Below are positions 53,501 through 64,000 of a stretch of DNA of 64,000 nt, one piece after another (position 1 is the stretch's first letter; each line of letters begins with the position of its first letter). Location of the stretch: positions 70,194,659 to 70,258,658 of the forward strand of contig OX439038.1 of NCBI GenBank assembly GCA_949317995.1, in the 5' to 3' direction. The position numbers and the translations under genes are program-made. Source of the DNA: Acholoe squamosa. Its lineage: Eukaryota; Annelida; Polychaeta; Phyllodocida; Polynoidae. The notes under the pieces are model-generated. The model did not search any database. It worked only from the letters and a program-made list of their open reading frames with translations, and was not told the origin of the DNA.

Positions 53501-56500
53501 TTGACTAGACATTAATGTCTAACATTGCAGCCCTTGTGAGTTATGGCCATAGTACATGATAGTCAATCATACTTGTGCCTGTGGCACAGCTTAGACATTT
53601 TATAACGATGGCATTCTATTTTTTCTCATAGATAGAATGTTTAGTAGTTTTTCTTTTTTTTCGGTATTCGATCCATAGTGTGTATGTACATCAGACATAT
53701 GCCTAGTCTGTGTCTAATATTTGAGACTTATTGATTGCCAAAGCCACAAAGTCTTTGGTTCTATTTATTGTCAGATATATGGCCAAAATTTGGACGTGTT
53801 GTTTTTAGACCACATATTTGAAAAATGTGTTGAAGATATAGTAATCATATGTCTTGTACCTTATATACAGTAACATTGACACAGGGGAGCTGTGCACATA
53901 CTTCTCGCAGCACCTGGGTGCCTTCAAAGATGTCCTCCGTGCAGTCGAAGACCTAAATAACGCTGTCAGCAATGCGCTACAAAAGTCAGCTGAGGTAATT
54001 TTGTTTTTGAATGACTTATTAAAAGATGTTTGCCACAAATTAAAGCAGTTATCATCATGGCCGCTTAAGATGTGTTTTTTTTTATAACATAATGAAACTT
54101 TTTCCTTTCTACTTATTTGCCCAGTCCTACCCGTCCTCGCCATTCATCGAGCAGTTTCTGAGTCGTTTCCTGCTGCGTGAACTGTCAACTCAGTTACACG
54201 CCCTGCAGCGCCCGGTTGATGTAGCCTCCGATACACTTGATGAACAGGCCCTGGTAGCCAAGTAAGAATATTCTTCTCTTATCATCCATTTTGGTTACAT
54301 GTGTAATCTCATAGGTAGGGGATAAGATTCTAGGTATGGGTAACAGTAAAAGACCAGTTATATATTTTTTCTACACCACTTTTCTTCCATGGTTCTATGT
54401 TGTGTCACCAGAAACTTCCCATGTTTTGATAAGACACAGTAGATATTAAGTATATATGATTTCAGTTTTCCATATGCCAATTACTACAGATTTACACCCA
54501 TTTTTCTCATTGTCAGCTGAGGTAACGTGTCTTTACTTTTGGATTAAATGTCTAATATTCACGAAGTAATTAGTGTATTGATTCCCCCCCCCCCCTTTTT
54601 TTTTTTATTACAACTTTTATGAGCTGTGTACATTGTGACAGAAACAGCGGAAAGTCATTCTTGTCGAATTTGATTTGTAGTCATTAACCCTTTGAGGGCA
54701 GAGCAAAATTGGTTACCCTGGTCATGGGGACGGTCTCTGAAAAAAGTATAGTTCCTAGAGGACGAGCCTATTTTCAATTCCTATACAAATCCTATATAAT
54801 GAGGATTGACTAAAGTCGACGCTAGACCTACCACGGTGTCGACTATAGTCGACGCTAGGCCTGTCATAGTGTCGACTATAGTCGATGCTAGCCCTCAATG
54901 GGTTAATCGCATCTACCGTAATCTCCCGCGTATAAGGCGCGTCTTATACGCGAGGTTTTAGTTCTCACTGGATCCACAAGGGGGAGATCAAGACCTTCAT
55001 TTTGATATATTACACTTCCCCTAAGTAATAATATTACATAGGAGGCTCCAGGAGGTTCCATGTAGCTGTAGCTACATGTAGCTTTTTGAATTTTGAAAAT
55101 CCATTTAGTAGAACAAAAGTTATGAATTTTTTAATTTTTTGAGCATATTCTTAAACTCTAGGTGCGTCTTATACGCGAGGTGCGCCTTATACGCGAGAGA
55201 TTACGGTAGTTCAGCACTTGTAACACTTAGATTTAGTTCAGTTTAACTTTAATCATGTTGTAGTTATGTATAGGTGATAACCATGTACAGTGTTATAATT
55301 TGTAATAGAAAAAAATGTATTGTCAGTCATTAGCATAGACGAAGAGCACGTACAATGTATTACCCTCCAGCCCTGCCCATTTTTCTTTGTAAAACTAGAG
55401 TATCCTATTTATAATTTTATTTATTAAAACTCAGTGTGCTCTTAGACCATTAAGATTCGTATACATTACTATGATGGTTTTGTATGCCATTTGTCATCAT
55501 GATGCAGGAATGCAACTCTGGTGTGGAACTCGCTAGTTTTGCATTCAAACACCATACACAAGAGAACGGACACCACGATGCATCAATGTAGTGCTGGTGG
55601 GTGACAATTTATGCATTGATGCATCATGATGATATGGGCAACGAGGCATCATGTGGTCCTTATTGCTGTGGGATCAAATACAATTTTGGAATCAAATGAC
55701 CAAGAATTCATACATTGAGATTTTTATCAAATATAGACTTAATGTAACAGGTTGGGTGATGATTTTTTCAGTGACCCTGATAATTCCCCCGAGGTGTAAG
55801 TAAGATATGATTTTAGGGAACATTTTCTCCTCAATCTCAACAATGTGCATTGAAAGCTTTACTATCAGGAAATCTATCTCTATCTCACTGTCTTGAAAAG
55901 TTCTACATTTATCCTTACGCATATTAATATTTCTCCGTGGTATAATGTAGATTTTTCCCAGACCTTTTTTTTTGCATGTTACACACAATCTCTACACCAC
56001 TAACTTACTGCATGCAACTAATAATTTATTATAATTTGTTTGTGTGATCCCATTTAATAGTGAGAAAAGAATTAAAAGTTCTCATAATATGGTCTGCCCA
56101 CGCTATTCACTGAGTGTGCTCAGGTCCCTTGACAAATGGAGGGTGGGGAGGGTGATGTTTCTTTCACACGAACTATCCTTCCCCCTCACCCCATTCCTGA
56201 GAGACAAAATAAAAAGTTCTATTTTATGGTGAATATAGTGGTCAGATTTCCTCTTGAACTCTGAATAGCTATTTGCATTATGGTGTGACAGTAGAGTAAA
56301 TCTAACATCTAGAGTAGCAACACTCATATGCAACTCATCAGTTTTGATTCTGTATCAATTTGTTCCTCGTGTTCCTTTGCAAACTGCCGGTAGTCCAAAA
56401 CCTACAGTAGCTCACTGACAAGCACGTGCTACTGTGTTTCCACCCACCATCCCCACATGTAATTCCATTACTGTCGCCTTTAAATGTCCTATGGCAGATC

Positions 56501-59500
56501 TATGCTTGTAGTATATTTTAGATAGACAAAATTTGATTTTAAAGTAGTTATACATAAATGAAGTCTAACCCTAATCTATGGCAAAGAACAGTGTATATAT
56601 ACAAAATGTACTTTTAGAACTACCGTAATCTCCCGCGTATAAGACGCAGTGCATGTATAAGACGCACCCCTAACTTGCCAATGGCTGTTTCGCGTATGAG
56701 ACGCACCCTCTTCAGGCTGAATTTTGTAACATTAGTACATTTCTATGGTAAAAATACCCCATGTATAAGATGCACCCCAAACTCAAGGCAATTTACCTCC
56801 CGCATATAAGACCCAGCAGCATTTTGTTTGGCGTATAAGACGTGTCTTATACACGGGAGATTATGGTAGAAGTATTTTATAAATGCATGTGTATCGCCAC
56901 ATTAGGAAATGGTCATTCTTTGGCGCACTGCCAGTAGAGAGCACGTCCTTACGTCTAATTTCCACTACCGGTATTCATTTGTATGATTTATGTATGCATA
57001 ACAGAGCAAGCACTCCACAGTTACTCAGCTGCTAGATCCTAATACATTGAGTTCGACAGTAAGCGAATAGTATTGTCACCTTCGGAATATGTGATCATAT
57101 TTTTATTGCACCAGTCAGAATGAATCAAAGTGTACCATTTTGAAACTAAGTTGGATTACCCCGTAGAACAAAAATCCCCCATAGTTAGGTAGTGAATCAA
57201 TAAAAGAAAAGTTCAATCAAATAAATCTTGATGGACTCTTTCCCCCACATATTTTAACAGGTTTCTGAAACACATTAACAATACCAGCTAATATATACAA
57301 AATATATGTACTTGTGGCTCTTTATGGCTGTCTTTGGAAAACATAGAAAAGAAGAAATCAGGGGTCATTGAAACGAAAACACTTGTTAAATTTTGATCCA
57401 AATAAAAGTAAGGGGAAAAGGATACCACAAATTGTATGCTGACTACCGTAATCTCCCGCGTATAAGGCGCGTCTTATACGCGAATCAGATCGTGACAGGG
57501 TCTTATACGCGGGAGGGTAATTGCCTTGAGTTGGGGGTGCGCCTTATACGCGGGGTACCTCCACTTTCCAAACCTGAAACATGTACACAGGGTCATGTAT
57601 TTTCTTTAACCAAAGAAAAGGTGTAGTCTATACCATGGTGCTCTAAATACCCTTAAACTGCTGAATAAAACATGCCATTCTGCTCACCATAAAAGTGTTT
57701 GGAAATATGTGTACACCCCACTCACTGAGAGCTTTGTTAATTACACTATTGACCTTTTAATCATCCGTACTGGTGTGTAGTGATGTCTGATTAGATTCAC
57801 ATGGTACTTTGTGTAGTGAATAATAAGTAGATAATGTTGACTCTGTAGGAGCGGGGAGCCACAAGCGGCCCATGACGAGCCCGTGTACCGGCGGTCTGTG
57901 TCATCCGACGCGGGCGGCGCAGCATCTGGGGTTGTCGCTGGCCGCTTTGGGCGCAGAGCACGTCGTCATCAAGGAGATATAGGACTAGCCTGGCCTATGG
58001 ATGGAGGTAAGCCTTGTTAGATTCAAGCACACATAATGTTTTAATGTACCATCATCATGATGCATGAATAGCTCCGATGAGTAGTTACCAGGGCTACATT
58101 CATGGTGCCACTACAGGGTCGATGCACTCACCAAGTGTCGGCATGATACACCAGCACTGCGCTACCATGGCCGGGGCCCAGAAGAAGCAGTTCCTGTTGT
58201 CGTTCATGTTGAGAGGGGCCCAGGCCCAGAAGAGATCCGGTTCCATTATTACTTGCTGTGGTTGGCACTATGGGGGCGCCTTTTTTGTGATACATAACTC
58301 TATTAAAGTTAATGCTAATGGTGACACCTCCCCTGTAGGGCTTACCTAGCCCACTTAAAAGGATCTATTTCTCCTCTTTCCTATCCCTGCTTCTTTAAGC
58401 CATAATTCCGGCCATAAATGGATCAAAACTGTAAGGGTTCAGTATAAGGAGCCATGTAGTTTCAAAATAAGATGAAGATTTTTCCTAAAGACTGTTTCAT
58501 TTCAAAATTTTGGTGGGTTGTTCTCTAATATATGTCCTTGTCCCTAACAGGTAACCTGGGCAAGCAGGTTGACCGCCTACAGCGTCTGTTGGACCGTATG
58601 GAGACAAAAGTAAGCCTGCATTTTTTACCTATTTCCCTCTGGACAAATGCATGTAAAGCTTTTTTTTAGATGATCATGACAAATTAGTCCATGTGTGTAG
58701 TCCTACATTCAAAGCCTGTACACAGGTGGTTGTGGAGGGTCCATCTCGTGGGGAAATAGACCCCTATATATCCTCAGTTCCTATGCATACTGGTATATAG
58801 AAGTAATGTTGAGGCACAATCGTCATTAGTATCCAAACTAGTCAGTTCTTGCTTTGTGACCAGAAGAGTAAAATGAGTCAGTGTATTGTAGAAACTAAAA
58901 CAAAGAGAACACACATAGTTTCTTCTTCCTTCTACACAGGAGACAAATATTTCACAATTCCTGATATTTTACTCATCTTGAGCCAATTGAATTTAACCCT
59001 GTAGGTTAGCCTGGACGGAGGTGTGGAGGAGACCGTAGACATCACGGATGAGAAAATGGTAACGCTTTTTCACATTTCGAATTCTTATTACCTTAACTAA
59101 AACAATAATAAAACATCGTAAATAGCCCGAATCATTTTAAAACTTGAATATTTTTTAACTTTCTTTTGTAATATTCTAGACATTTTTTTTATTGTATTCC
59201 AGTTCCTTATTGTACATTCGCGCATGAAAGTGGACTCTGATAAAGTTAAGGCCTTCAAAAGCAGTCTCAGAAACTACATTGAGTCGACCAATGAAAATGC
59301 ATCCTGTCTCCAGTAAGTATTCAATAAATTTAACCTGCGATTGAATTAGTTTTTCACTTAGGCTGAGTACTCAGGATAGCATACTTACATATTGTTTGTG
59401 TGTGAAACTGCTTTGGTGCACACCTTGTAGCACATACCCACGTTTAACACCACCGGGTGCCATAAATTCCAGCGTGCGTATAAGCTGCATACATGTATGC

Positions 59501-60506
59501 AGCTTAAAAAAGCGGCAATTTACAGAAGTGGCATTGTGTTTCATGTCACATATATGGTAAAACCCAATGTATGCGCTCCTGATAAGAGACCAAATCCGAA
59601 ATCTCCTGAGACTTACGGAATATTCTGAATCTCGAGATGGTGCCATCCAGAATTTTTTTGCTACTGTACTAAATTTTGGTAGGGACATATATGTGGATGT
59701 GGATTTTACCTGAGTGCGATGATTGTGTGTCTTGCAAGTTATCCCTCTAATGATAACACAAACTTTATTTTACAGTTTGTGCATCCGCTCGTATCATGGC
59801 ACCGATCTATTCAGGACCTATGAGATCTGGGACTCAGAAGAGGCATGGAAAAGGTAAGCTGTGCAAAATTGATAAAACTTCTTTTTTTGACAATCTGTTT
59901 TAGAATACTTGTTTTACCTCTACTGGGGAATTAATGTCAGTGAGCAATGCAAGTGAGTCCACTTCTTGAAAATGACTTGTACACTCATGCATTGCACACT
60001 AATACTCATCTTTCTCACTAATACAGTCACGTGGGACAGGAGGGTTACCGGTCGTTCCAACATGGTAAGGTAGACCTTCTAGAGACACCAGAACAAGTCA
60101 ACACCATGAAGATACCTGGTAAGTTTACATGTATCAGTTACACATGTACTAAAGCAAATAGTTGTAAATCTCATGGTTGTATAAGCCACTCCCACCTGTA
60201 AAAAGACCCGGTAACCTCATATAAGCCGCACCAGAGGGAAGCGTGTGGATCATACACAGGGTTTTTCAGTACTCAAACAAAGACCAGTGAGATAACGCTA
60301 ATGTTCAGTGTTATTCCACTGATGTTCCATAGGTATTTAACTGTAGATTCTCGGGAAATCTCTTCTCTTTTATTTTTTTTTTTTTTGGGGGGGGGGTAAA
60401 GATTATTTTATGCTAACATTTTACATAAACCTTAGACATAGACCTTTTAATCCTCACACTATTTGTTTCTCCCTTTGCAGCTTCATGGTGGAGACGTGAC
60501 GAATAA
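47555..60506 (+). CDS. NECAB: N-terminal EF-hand calcium-binding protein (NECAB)
   Basis: NECABs are mainly neuronal cytoplasmic Ca2+-binding proteins with N-terminal EF-hands and a C-terminal antibiotic-biosynthesis-monooxygenase (ABM) fold. Twelve exons: 47555-47584, 52284-52308, 52604-52712, 53871-53994, 54125-54261, 57849-58006, 58551-58609, 59005-59058, 59203-59312, 59776-59853, 60027-60118 and 60481-60506. Borders are GT-AG, total 1002 nt, 333 aa (human paralogues about 350-390). EF loop 1 is D16-x-N18-x-D20-G21...E27, canonical. Loop 2 is D50...N55...E61, with Asn in place of Gly as in human NECAB2. A conserved block follows ([20 protein letters not shown]). Residues about 195-214 look helical or coiled-coil. 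The ABM domain starts at FLIVHSRM (233) and includes [14 protein letters not shown]. Exons 1 and 2 are only 30 and 25 nt. Which vertebrate paralogue is closest cannot be decided here. Confidence 0.95.
47797..48550. mobile_element. GGGAGTG-ended element, TTA target duplication
   Basis: GGGAGTGATCATTTTTTAAA and its inverse TTAAAAAAATGATCACTCCC, with TTA at 47794-47796 and 48551-48553. 754 bp with G-rich left and C-rich right shoulders. NECAB intron 1. Confidence 0.8.
48598..49062. mobile_element. TGGTACCACCC inverted-repeat element
   Basis: TGGTACCACCCTAAAT at the left and ATTTAGGGTGGTACCA at the right are exact 16-bp inverses, about 465 bp apart. NECAB intron 1. Confidence 0.6.
49093..49369. 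mobile_element. inverted-repeat element with 45-bp arms
   Basis: GTGGCGCTGTCGTATCCC...CATCCCAGAAGTTGGC at the left is inverted as GCCAACTTCTGGGATG...GGGATACGACAGCGCCAC at the right with few mismatches. 277 bp. NECAB intron 1, about 30 bp after the preceding element. Confidence 0.75.
51411..51753. mobile_element. CAGRGGCGTAGGA-ended MITE
   Basis: CAGAGGCGTAGGAAGC opposite TTTTCCTACGCCCCTG, then G-rich and C-rich shoulders. The CAGRGGCGKA type of end is usual for hAT-like MITEs; no clear 8-bp duplication was found. 343 bp. NECAB intron 1. Confidence 0.6.
52916..53602. repeat. dispersed repeat, copy B
   Basis: Collinear with 27985-28651 in the same orientation. It lies in NECAB intron 3. Frameshifts between the two copies argue against coding. 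Confidence 0.8.
54684..54906. mobile_element. piggyBac-type MITE with TTAA target sites
   Basis: TTAA precedes CCCTTTGAGGGC and follows GCCCTCAATGGG. TTAA duplication with CCC ends is the piggyBac signature. Inside are three diverged copies of a unit of about 33 bp with GTCGACTATAGTCGACGCTA. NECAB intron 5. Confidence 0.75.
54914..55208. mobile_element. TACCGTAATC MITE, subtype B
   Basis: TACCGTAATCTCCCGCGTAT to GCGAGAGATTACGGTA, 295 bp. The interior has GGTTTTAGTTCTCACTGGAT and TACACTTCCCCTAAGTAATA, as in the copy at 60880. It starts 8 bp after the piggyBac-type element. NECAB intron 5. Confidence 0.88.
55209..56620. other. NECAB intron 5 sequence, nothing recognised
   Basis: No supported exon. 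A stretch at about 55614-55631 (GCATTGATGCATCATGAT) matches the inverted core of the 38-bp satellite unit. Confidence 0.5.
56621..56868. mobile_element. TACCGTAATC MITE, subtype A
   Basis: TACCGTAATCTCCCGCGTAT to ACACGGGAGATTATGGTA, 248 bp. The interior has GTAACATTAGTACATTTCTA and CAGCATTTTGTTTGGCGTAT, the subtype A marks. NECAB intron 5. Confidence 0.88.
57444..57560. mobile_element. partial TACCGTAATC MITE
   Basis: Left end TACCGTAATCTCCCGCGTAT present, inner GGGTCTTATACGCGGGAG and TTGCCTTGAGTTGGGGGTGC like the copy at 22205. The right end is missing. NECAB intron 5. Confidence 0.75.
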
Positions 60507-60640
60507 ACCTAAATGATCAGAAAGGAATATCTAAGCGTAAAATGCACACATTACATATTCTATCTTAGATTTTAAGTTCTTAATTCAAATTTCACAAAAC
60601 AACAGTTGTTTTCATTGCAGTCTTTTTCTGACAAAAAAAC

Positions 60641-60877
60641 TACCGTAAACTCCCGCGTAGAAGACGCGCTGCGCGTATAAGACGCACCCCAAACTCAGCA
60701 CATGCATTTTCGCGTATAAGACGCACATTTTAAGGCTGAAATTTGTAAGATTAGTACATTTCTATAGAAAAATTACCCCTCGTATAAGACGCACCCCAAA
60801 CTTGAAAAAATCCTATAAGACCCCCCAGGCATTTGTTTGGCCTAGAGGATGCGTCTTATACGCGGGAGTTTACGGTA
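60641..60877. mobile_element. TACCGTAAAC MITE, subtype A, compact copy
   Basis: TACCGTAAACTCCCGCGTAG to TACGCGGGAGTTTACGGTA, 237 bp. It is the reference compact form for this window. It lies 135 bp after the NECAB stop codon, probably in the 3' UTR, and is followed directly by a subtype B copy. Confidence 0.9.
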
Positions 60878-60879
60878 TA

Positions 60880-61173
60880 TACCGTAATCTCCCGCCTATA
60901 AGCCGCGTCTTATACGAGGGGTTTTAGTTATCCCCATATCCGCAAGGGGGACACCAAGACCCTACTTTTGATATGTTACACTTCCCCTAAGTCCTAATAG
61001 GATACAATGTGGGCCAGAGGGGTCTGGGGGACCCAAGGTGCACATAGTTTTTGAATTTTTAAAATCCATTCAGTAGAACAAAAGATATGAATTTTTAATT
61101 TTTTTGGTAATATTTTCAAACTCTAGGTGCGCCTTATACGCGGGCTGCACCTTATACGCGGGAGATTACGGTA
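60880..61173. mobile_element. TACCGTAATC MITE, subtype B
   Basis: TACCGTAATCTCCCGCCTAT to ACGCGGGAGATTACGGTA, 294 bp, with the subtype B interior (TACACTTCCCCTAAGTCCTA). Only TA separates it from the subtype A copy. Confidence 0.9.
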
Positions 61174-61840
61174 TGGAGGGAAAGATAAGCTAAATATAGA
61201 ATTTAGGAAATAAATGGCATGGGTTTAGATGATGGAAGTCAGAGGAAAATGCTAAAAACCAGTGCGGTAGTGTTATGGTGCAAGATTTAGATGCAAATAT
61301 GGACACATTTGGCGTATAGGCCTATTGGACCTAGGGTATTTATTTACGACATTATATTCCCAATACAACAAAAGGTCACAAAACCATTTATTTCAGAATA
61401 TAGGGTGATTCGAGTTCCTAAAGTGGATAATATGAGTTCTGTTGTTTCGGGATAAAGAACCCAAAAATTGACAGCAGACCGGACATACCTTGACAACGAG
61501 TTGACACAAAAGTAAATCCTCCATTTTTGAAGCTTATGTACCAAATCTGACGACATGCTTTGGACATAACATCGTTGAAACCTTATTCTGCCTCCCTGTC
61601 GACTAGATTCCTTGATATTATGACTGTATTTAATATAAAAAAATAATAAACTTTCGAAGCGAGCGACTGCCTGTGCGTCTTCGCCATTCTGTCAACACTA
61701 CAGGTGCCACCATCTGATGTATAAAGAATGGATTAGGCTATAGACTGGGACAGCTCTGTCTCAACGTATTCACGGTAGTAGGCCTACGAGAATGGGAGTT
61801 GCACCAGGTCACCAGCTTAACCATATGTTAACATGAAACC

Positions 61841-61904
61841 AAGATGGCGGAGGGCCGTCTCGTCGACTCGCAATAGAAAACAATGGATTCTATCACTTTT
61901 AAAG
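61841..61904 (+). other. possible promoter-proximal first exon
   Basis: CAAGATGGCGGAGG at 61841-61854 fits a YY1 site. Just after it an ATG (61883) opens a short frame MDSITFK that ends at a good donor (AAAG|GTAAATACG, exon end 61904). Further exons would lie to the right, but none is seen before the window ends. It is a hint, not a proven gene. Confidence 0.25.
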
Positions 61905-61952
61905 GTAAATACGTAGAATTAATGGTGAAAACCATGTTATAAACGCAATATG

Positions 61953-62048
61953 TAATGGTTAGACTTGAACTCGTTGGCTTCATGGGTTTGATAAAAGCAT
62001 TCGCCTCTGGCTCATGTTTTTATCACCTGAGTTCAAGTCTAACCATTA
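61953..62048. mobile_element. foldback element, copy 3
   Basis: TAATGGTTAGACTTGAACTC pairs exactly with GAGTTCAAGTCTAACCATTA, and ATAAAAGCAT loosely with ATGTTTTTAT. The centre is TTCGCCTCTGGCTCATG, alignable with the centres of the foldbacks at 5514 and 15705. Confidence 0.75.
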
Positions 62049-62732
62049 TGTATTACATTCCTATCATAAATCTTCATGTGTTATGGAACCTAGTGATTTT
62101 GTTATACATTTGTAGATTGATAAATCAAGTATTTGTTGTAAGAGCATTTTCCCAGTATATCAAGTAGAAACTCGCATTTAATACTCTCATCTTCTTGCTC
62201 ATGGTAGTGTTGTAGGCCCACAATGTATGTTACTATATACAGGGTAAAATATTTGCAGCATGATAAAGGCTTTTTTGTATACTTAGAAATAAATCTATAA
62301 GTTTATATGAGTTGTAGATAAGAAAATGACAGCAGTAGTGTCACCATCTCTGTATTTCTGGTGAACTTAAAACTGCGTATTATCACTGTAAAATATCTAT
62401 AAGGACTGTAGGGTAGACTTCTATGACTCAGACATGTATATTGGCTATAATTATTTGTAATGCGTGTTCAATGATTTTTGTGTAACCTCTAAACATGATT
62501 GTACCCGCCCAGTGTAGTCCTACAACAAGATTCTTTCATATCTGTTCTTTTGAGACTTCACATATATTTTGATGTATCACTTATTTCTAAGTTTGATACT
62601 GAGAAGGGGTAATTCATTTTTAGTCTTATACAGTCTATGCATTCTTTCCAAATACACTGCATTCTCTTGTGTGCTATGATAAGTTAGAAAGAGCATGTGA
62701 AAACTAGAAATACTTGATGGCAGCGCTGTGGG
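62049..62732. other. gene-free stretch
   Basis: No supported exon or repeat boundary. Confidence 0.5.
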
Positions 62733-63868
62733 GCCTTTATGCAACGAAATTGCCTTTACGCAGCAAAATAGTATCATTTTGCTGCATAAAGGCTCATGCT
62801 TGGCCTTTATGCAACAAAAACGACATTACACAGCAAAATGTCTTTATGCAACAAAATCCTTTATGCCACAAAAGCAACTTGCCATTATGCAACAAACCTA
62901 AAGGGTGGATTTGTGTCCTTGCCTTTATGTAACAACACCTATATATAATGGCTGCGAGTAACAAATAAGGCTTGCCTTTAAACAACAAAACCTATACAGT
63001 GGTCTTAGTGCTACAAGCTCCCCCTGAATATGACCTTAGCTGTCGAAATGGCGTTAAACATCTATTACTCACTTATTGCTACAGGAACATCTTGTCTTTC
63101 TGCAACAAAACCTATATAGTGGCCCTGAGTACTAAACAAGGCTACAGAAATACCTTGCCTTTACGCAACAAAACCTATATAGTGGTCTTATTGATACAGG
63201 AACATCTTGCCTTTATGCAACAAAACCTATTCAATGGTCTTATTGCTAAAGGAACATCTTGCCTTTATGCAACAAAACCTATATAGTGGTCTTATTGATA
63301 CAGGAACATCTTGCCTTTATGCAACAAAACCTATACAGTGGTCTTATTGATACAGGAACATCTTGCCTTTATGCAACAAAACCTATATATTGGTCTGATG
63401 CACCAAACAAAGCTAAGTGAACACCTTGCCTTTACACAACAAAACCTATACAGTGGTCTTATTGATACAGGAACATCTTGCCTTTACACAACAAAACCTA
63501 TATATTGGTCTTATTGGTACAGGGATACCTTGCCTTTACGCAACAAAACCTAAAGAGTGGACCTATGTCCTTGCCTTTATGCAACAAAACCTATATATAA
63601 TGGCTGCGAGTACCAAATAAGGCTACAGGAATACCTTGCCTTTACACAACAAAACCTATATAGTGGTCTTATTGCTACAGGAACATGCCTTTATGCAACA
63701 AAACCTATATAGTGCCCCTGAGTACTAAACAAGGCTACAGGAATACCGTGCCTTTACGCAACAAAACCTATATATTGGTCTTATTGCTACAGGAACATCT
63801 TGCCTTTACGCAACAAAACCTATAGGGTGGACTTATGTCCTTGCCTTTATGTAACAAAACCTATATAT
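62733..63868. repeat. 52-bp satellite array, diverged at its left edge
   Basis: Around twenty units marked by TTGCCTTTATGCAACAAAAC, CTATATAGTGGTCTTATTG and ATACAGGAACATC. The first units (62733-62990) are short and diverged; the middle ones are regular. Open frames with YATKP-like repeats are artefacts of this array. Confidence 0.92.
63016..63071 (-). mobile_element. short SINE-like insertion in the 52-bp satellite
   Basis: It contains, inverted, the AATAGATGTTTAACGCCATT and CGACAGCTAAGGTCATATT seen at 37001-37065. It is flanked by CTTAGTGCTACA (63004-63015) and CTTATTGCTACA (63072-63083), a 12-bp duplication with one difference. Confidence 0.7.
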
Positions 63869-63903
63869 GTCAGATTTCGCCATTTAGTTCTGCACCACTT
63901 TCA

Positions 63904-64000
63904 GGAGACAAGGTGATAATCAACACAGAATTGGGTTGTCCCATCCTTTTTCTTCACTTTGACCACAGGGGAGGCCCAGGGACTCATTGATTCTTCAATC
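63904..64000 (-). pseudogene. LTR retrotransposon reverse transcriptase fragment (Ty3/gypsy-like), cut by window edge
   Basis: Minus-strand translation shows SPWASPVVKVKKKDG followed by FCVDY, the N-terminal motif of Ty3/gypsy reverse transcriptase. The frame stops at 63901-63903, where the family would continue, and the satellite begins soon after. It is therefore a decayed or truncated copy. The 5' part lies outside the window. Confidence 0.75.

Overview
This is a 64 kb piece of an animal nuclear genome, most likely a marine invertebrate. The reasons are: many-exon genes with GT-AG introns, animal gene families (gamma-SNAP, NECAB, SMYD4, an ANKRD60-like protein, mitochondrial NDUFV2), an AT-rich background, and a very dense load of small inverted-repeat elements, microsatellites, satellites and retroelement remnants. 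I cannot name the species. Several tandem arrays are long and almost perfect, which fits a long-read assembly.

Layout. 1-3622: repeat-rich flank with a hAT-type MITE, (TA)n and a 259-bp (GT)n block. 3623-9979 (+): NAPG (gamma-SNAP), 10 coding exons including an 18-nt microexon, 302 aa. 12977-16208 (-): ANKRD60-like gene (ubiquitin-like fold plus ankyrin repeats), 7 exons, 526 aa, convergent with NAPG. 18747-35465 (+): NDUFV2, the 24-kDa subunit of complex I, 9 exons, 245 aa. Its 13-kb first intron holds a broken LINE with other elements inserted in it. 35840-37880: a MITE of the window's commonest family, filled with a 38-bp satellite. 38707-40968 (-): SMYD4-like TPR/MYND/SET gene, 3' end unresolved. 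42751-44513: three tandem arrays (14-, 8- and 4-bp units) joined end to end. 47555-60506 (+): NECAB (EF-hand plus ABM domain), 12 exons, 333 aa, with a possible head-to-head minus-strand first exon 62 bp upstream. 61.8 kb: possible first exon of a further gene. 62733-63868: 52-bp satellite, followed by a Ty3/gypsy reverse transcriptase fragment cut by the window edge.

For all five main genes I placed exon borders from the sequence, and for the four complete ones the spliced lengths are exact multiples of three. The genes do not form a pathway: they cover SNARE disassembly, respiratory complex I, a putative methyltransferase, a calcium-binding protein and a scaffold-like ankyrin protein. NAPG and NDUFV2 are also close neighbours on human chromosome 18p, so their linkage may be old.

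The most unusual content is in the repeats. One MITE family (ends TACCGTAATCTCCCGCG) has at least ten recognisable copies, and two of them carry unrelated internal satellites. Three foldback elements share the same palindromic loop although their arms differ. A SINE-like unit sits inside two unrelated satellites with target duplications. Several MITE families are flanked by TTA/TAA duplications.
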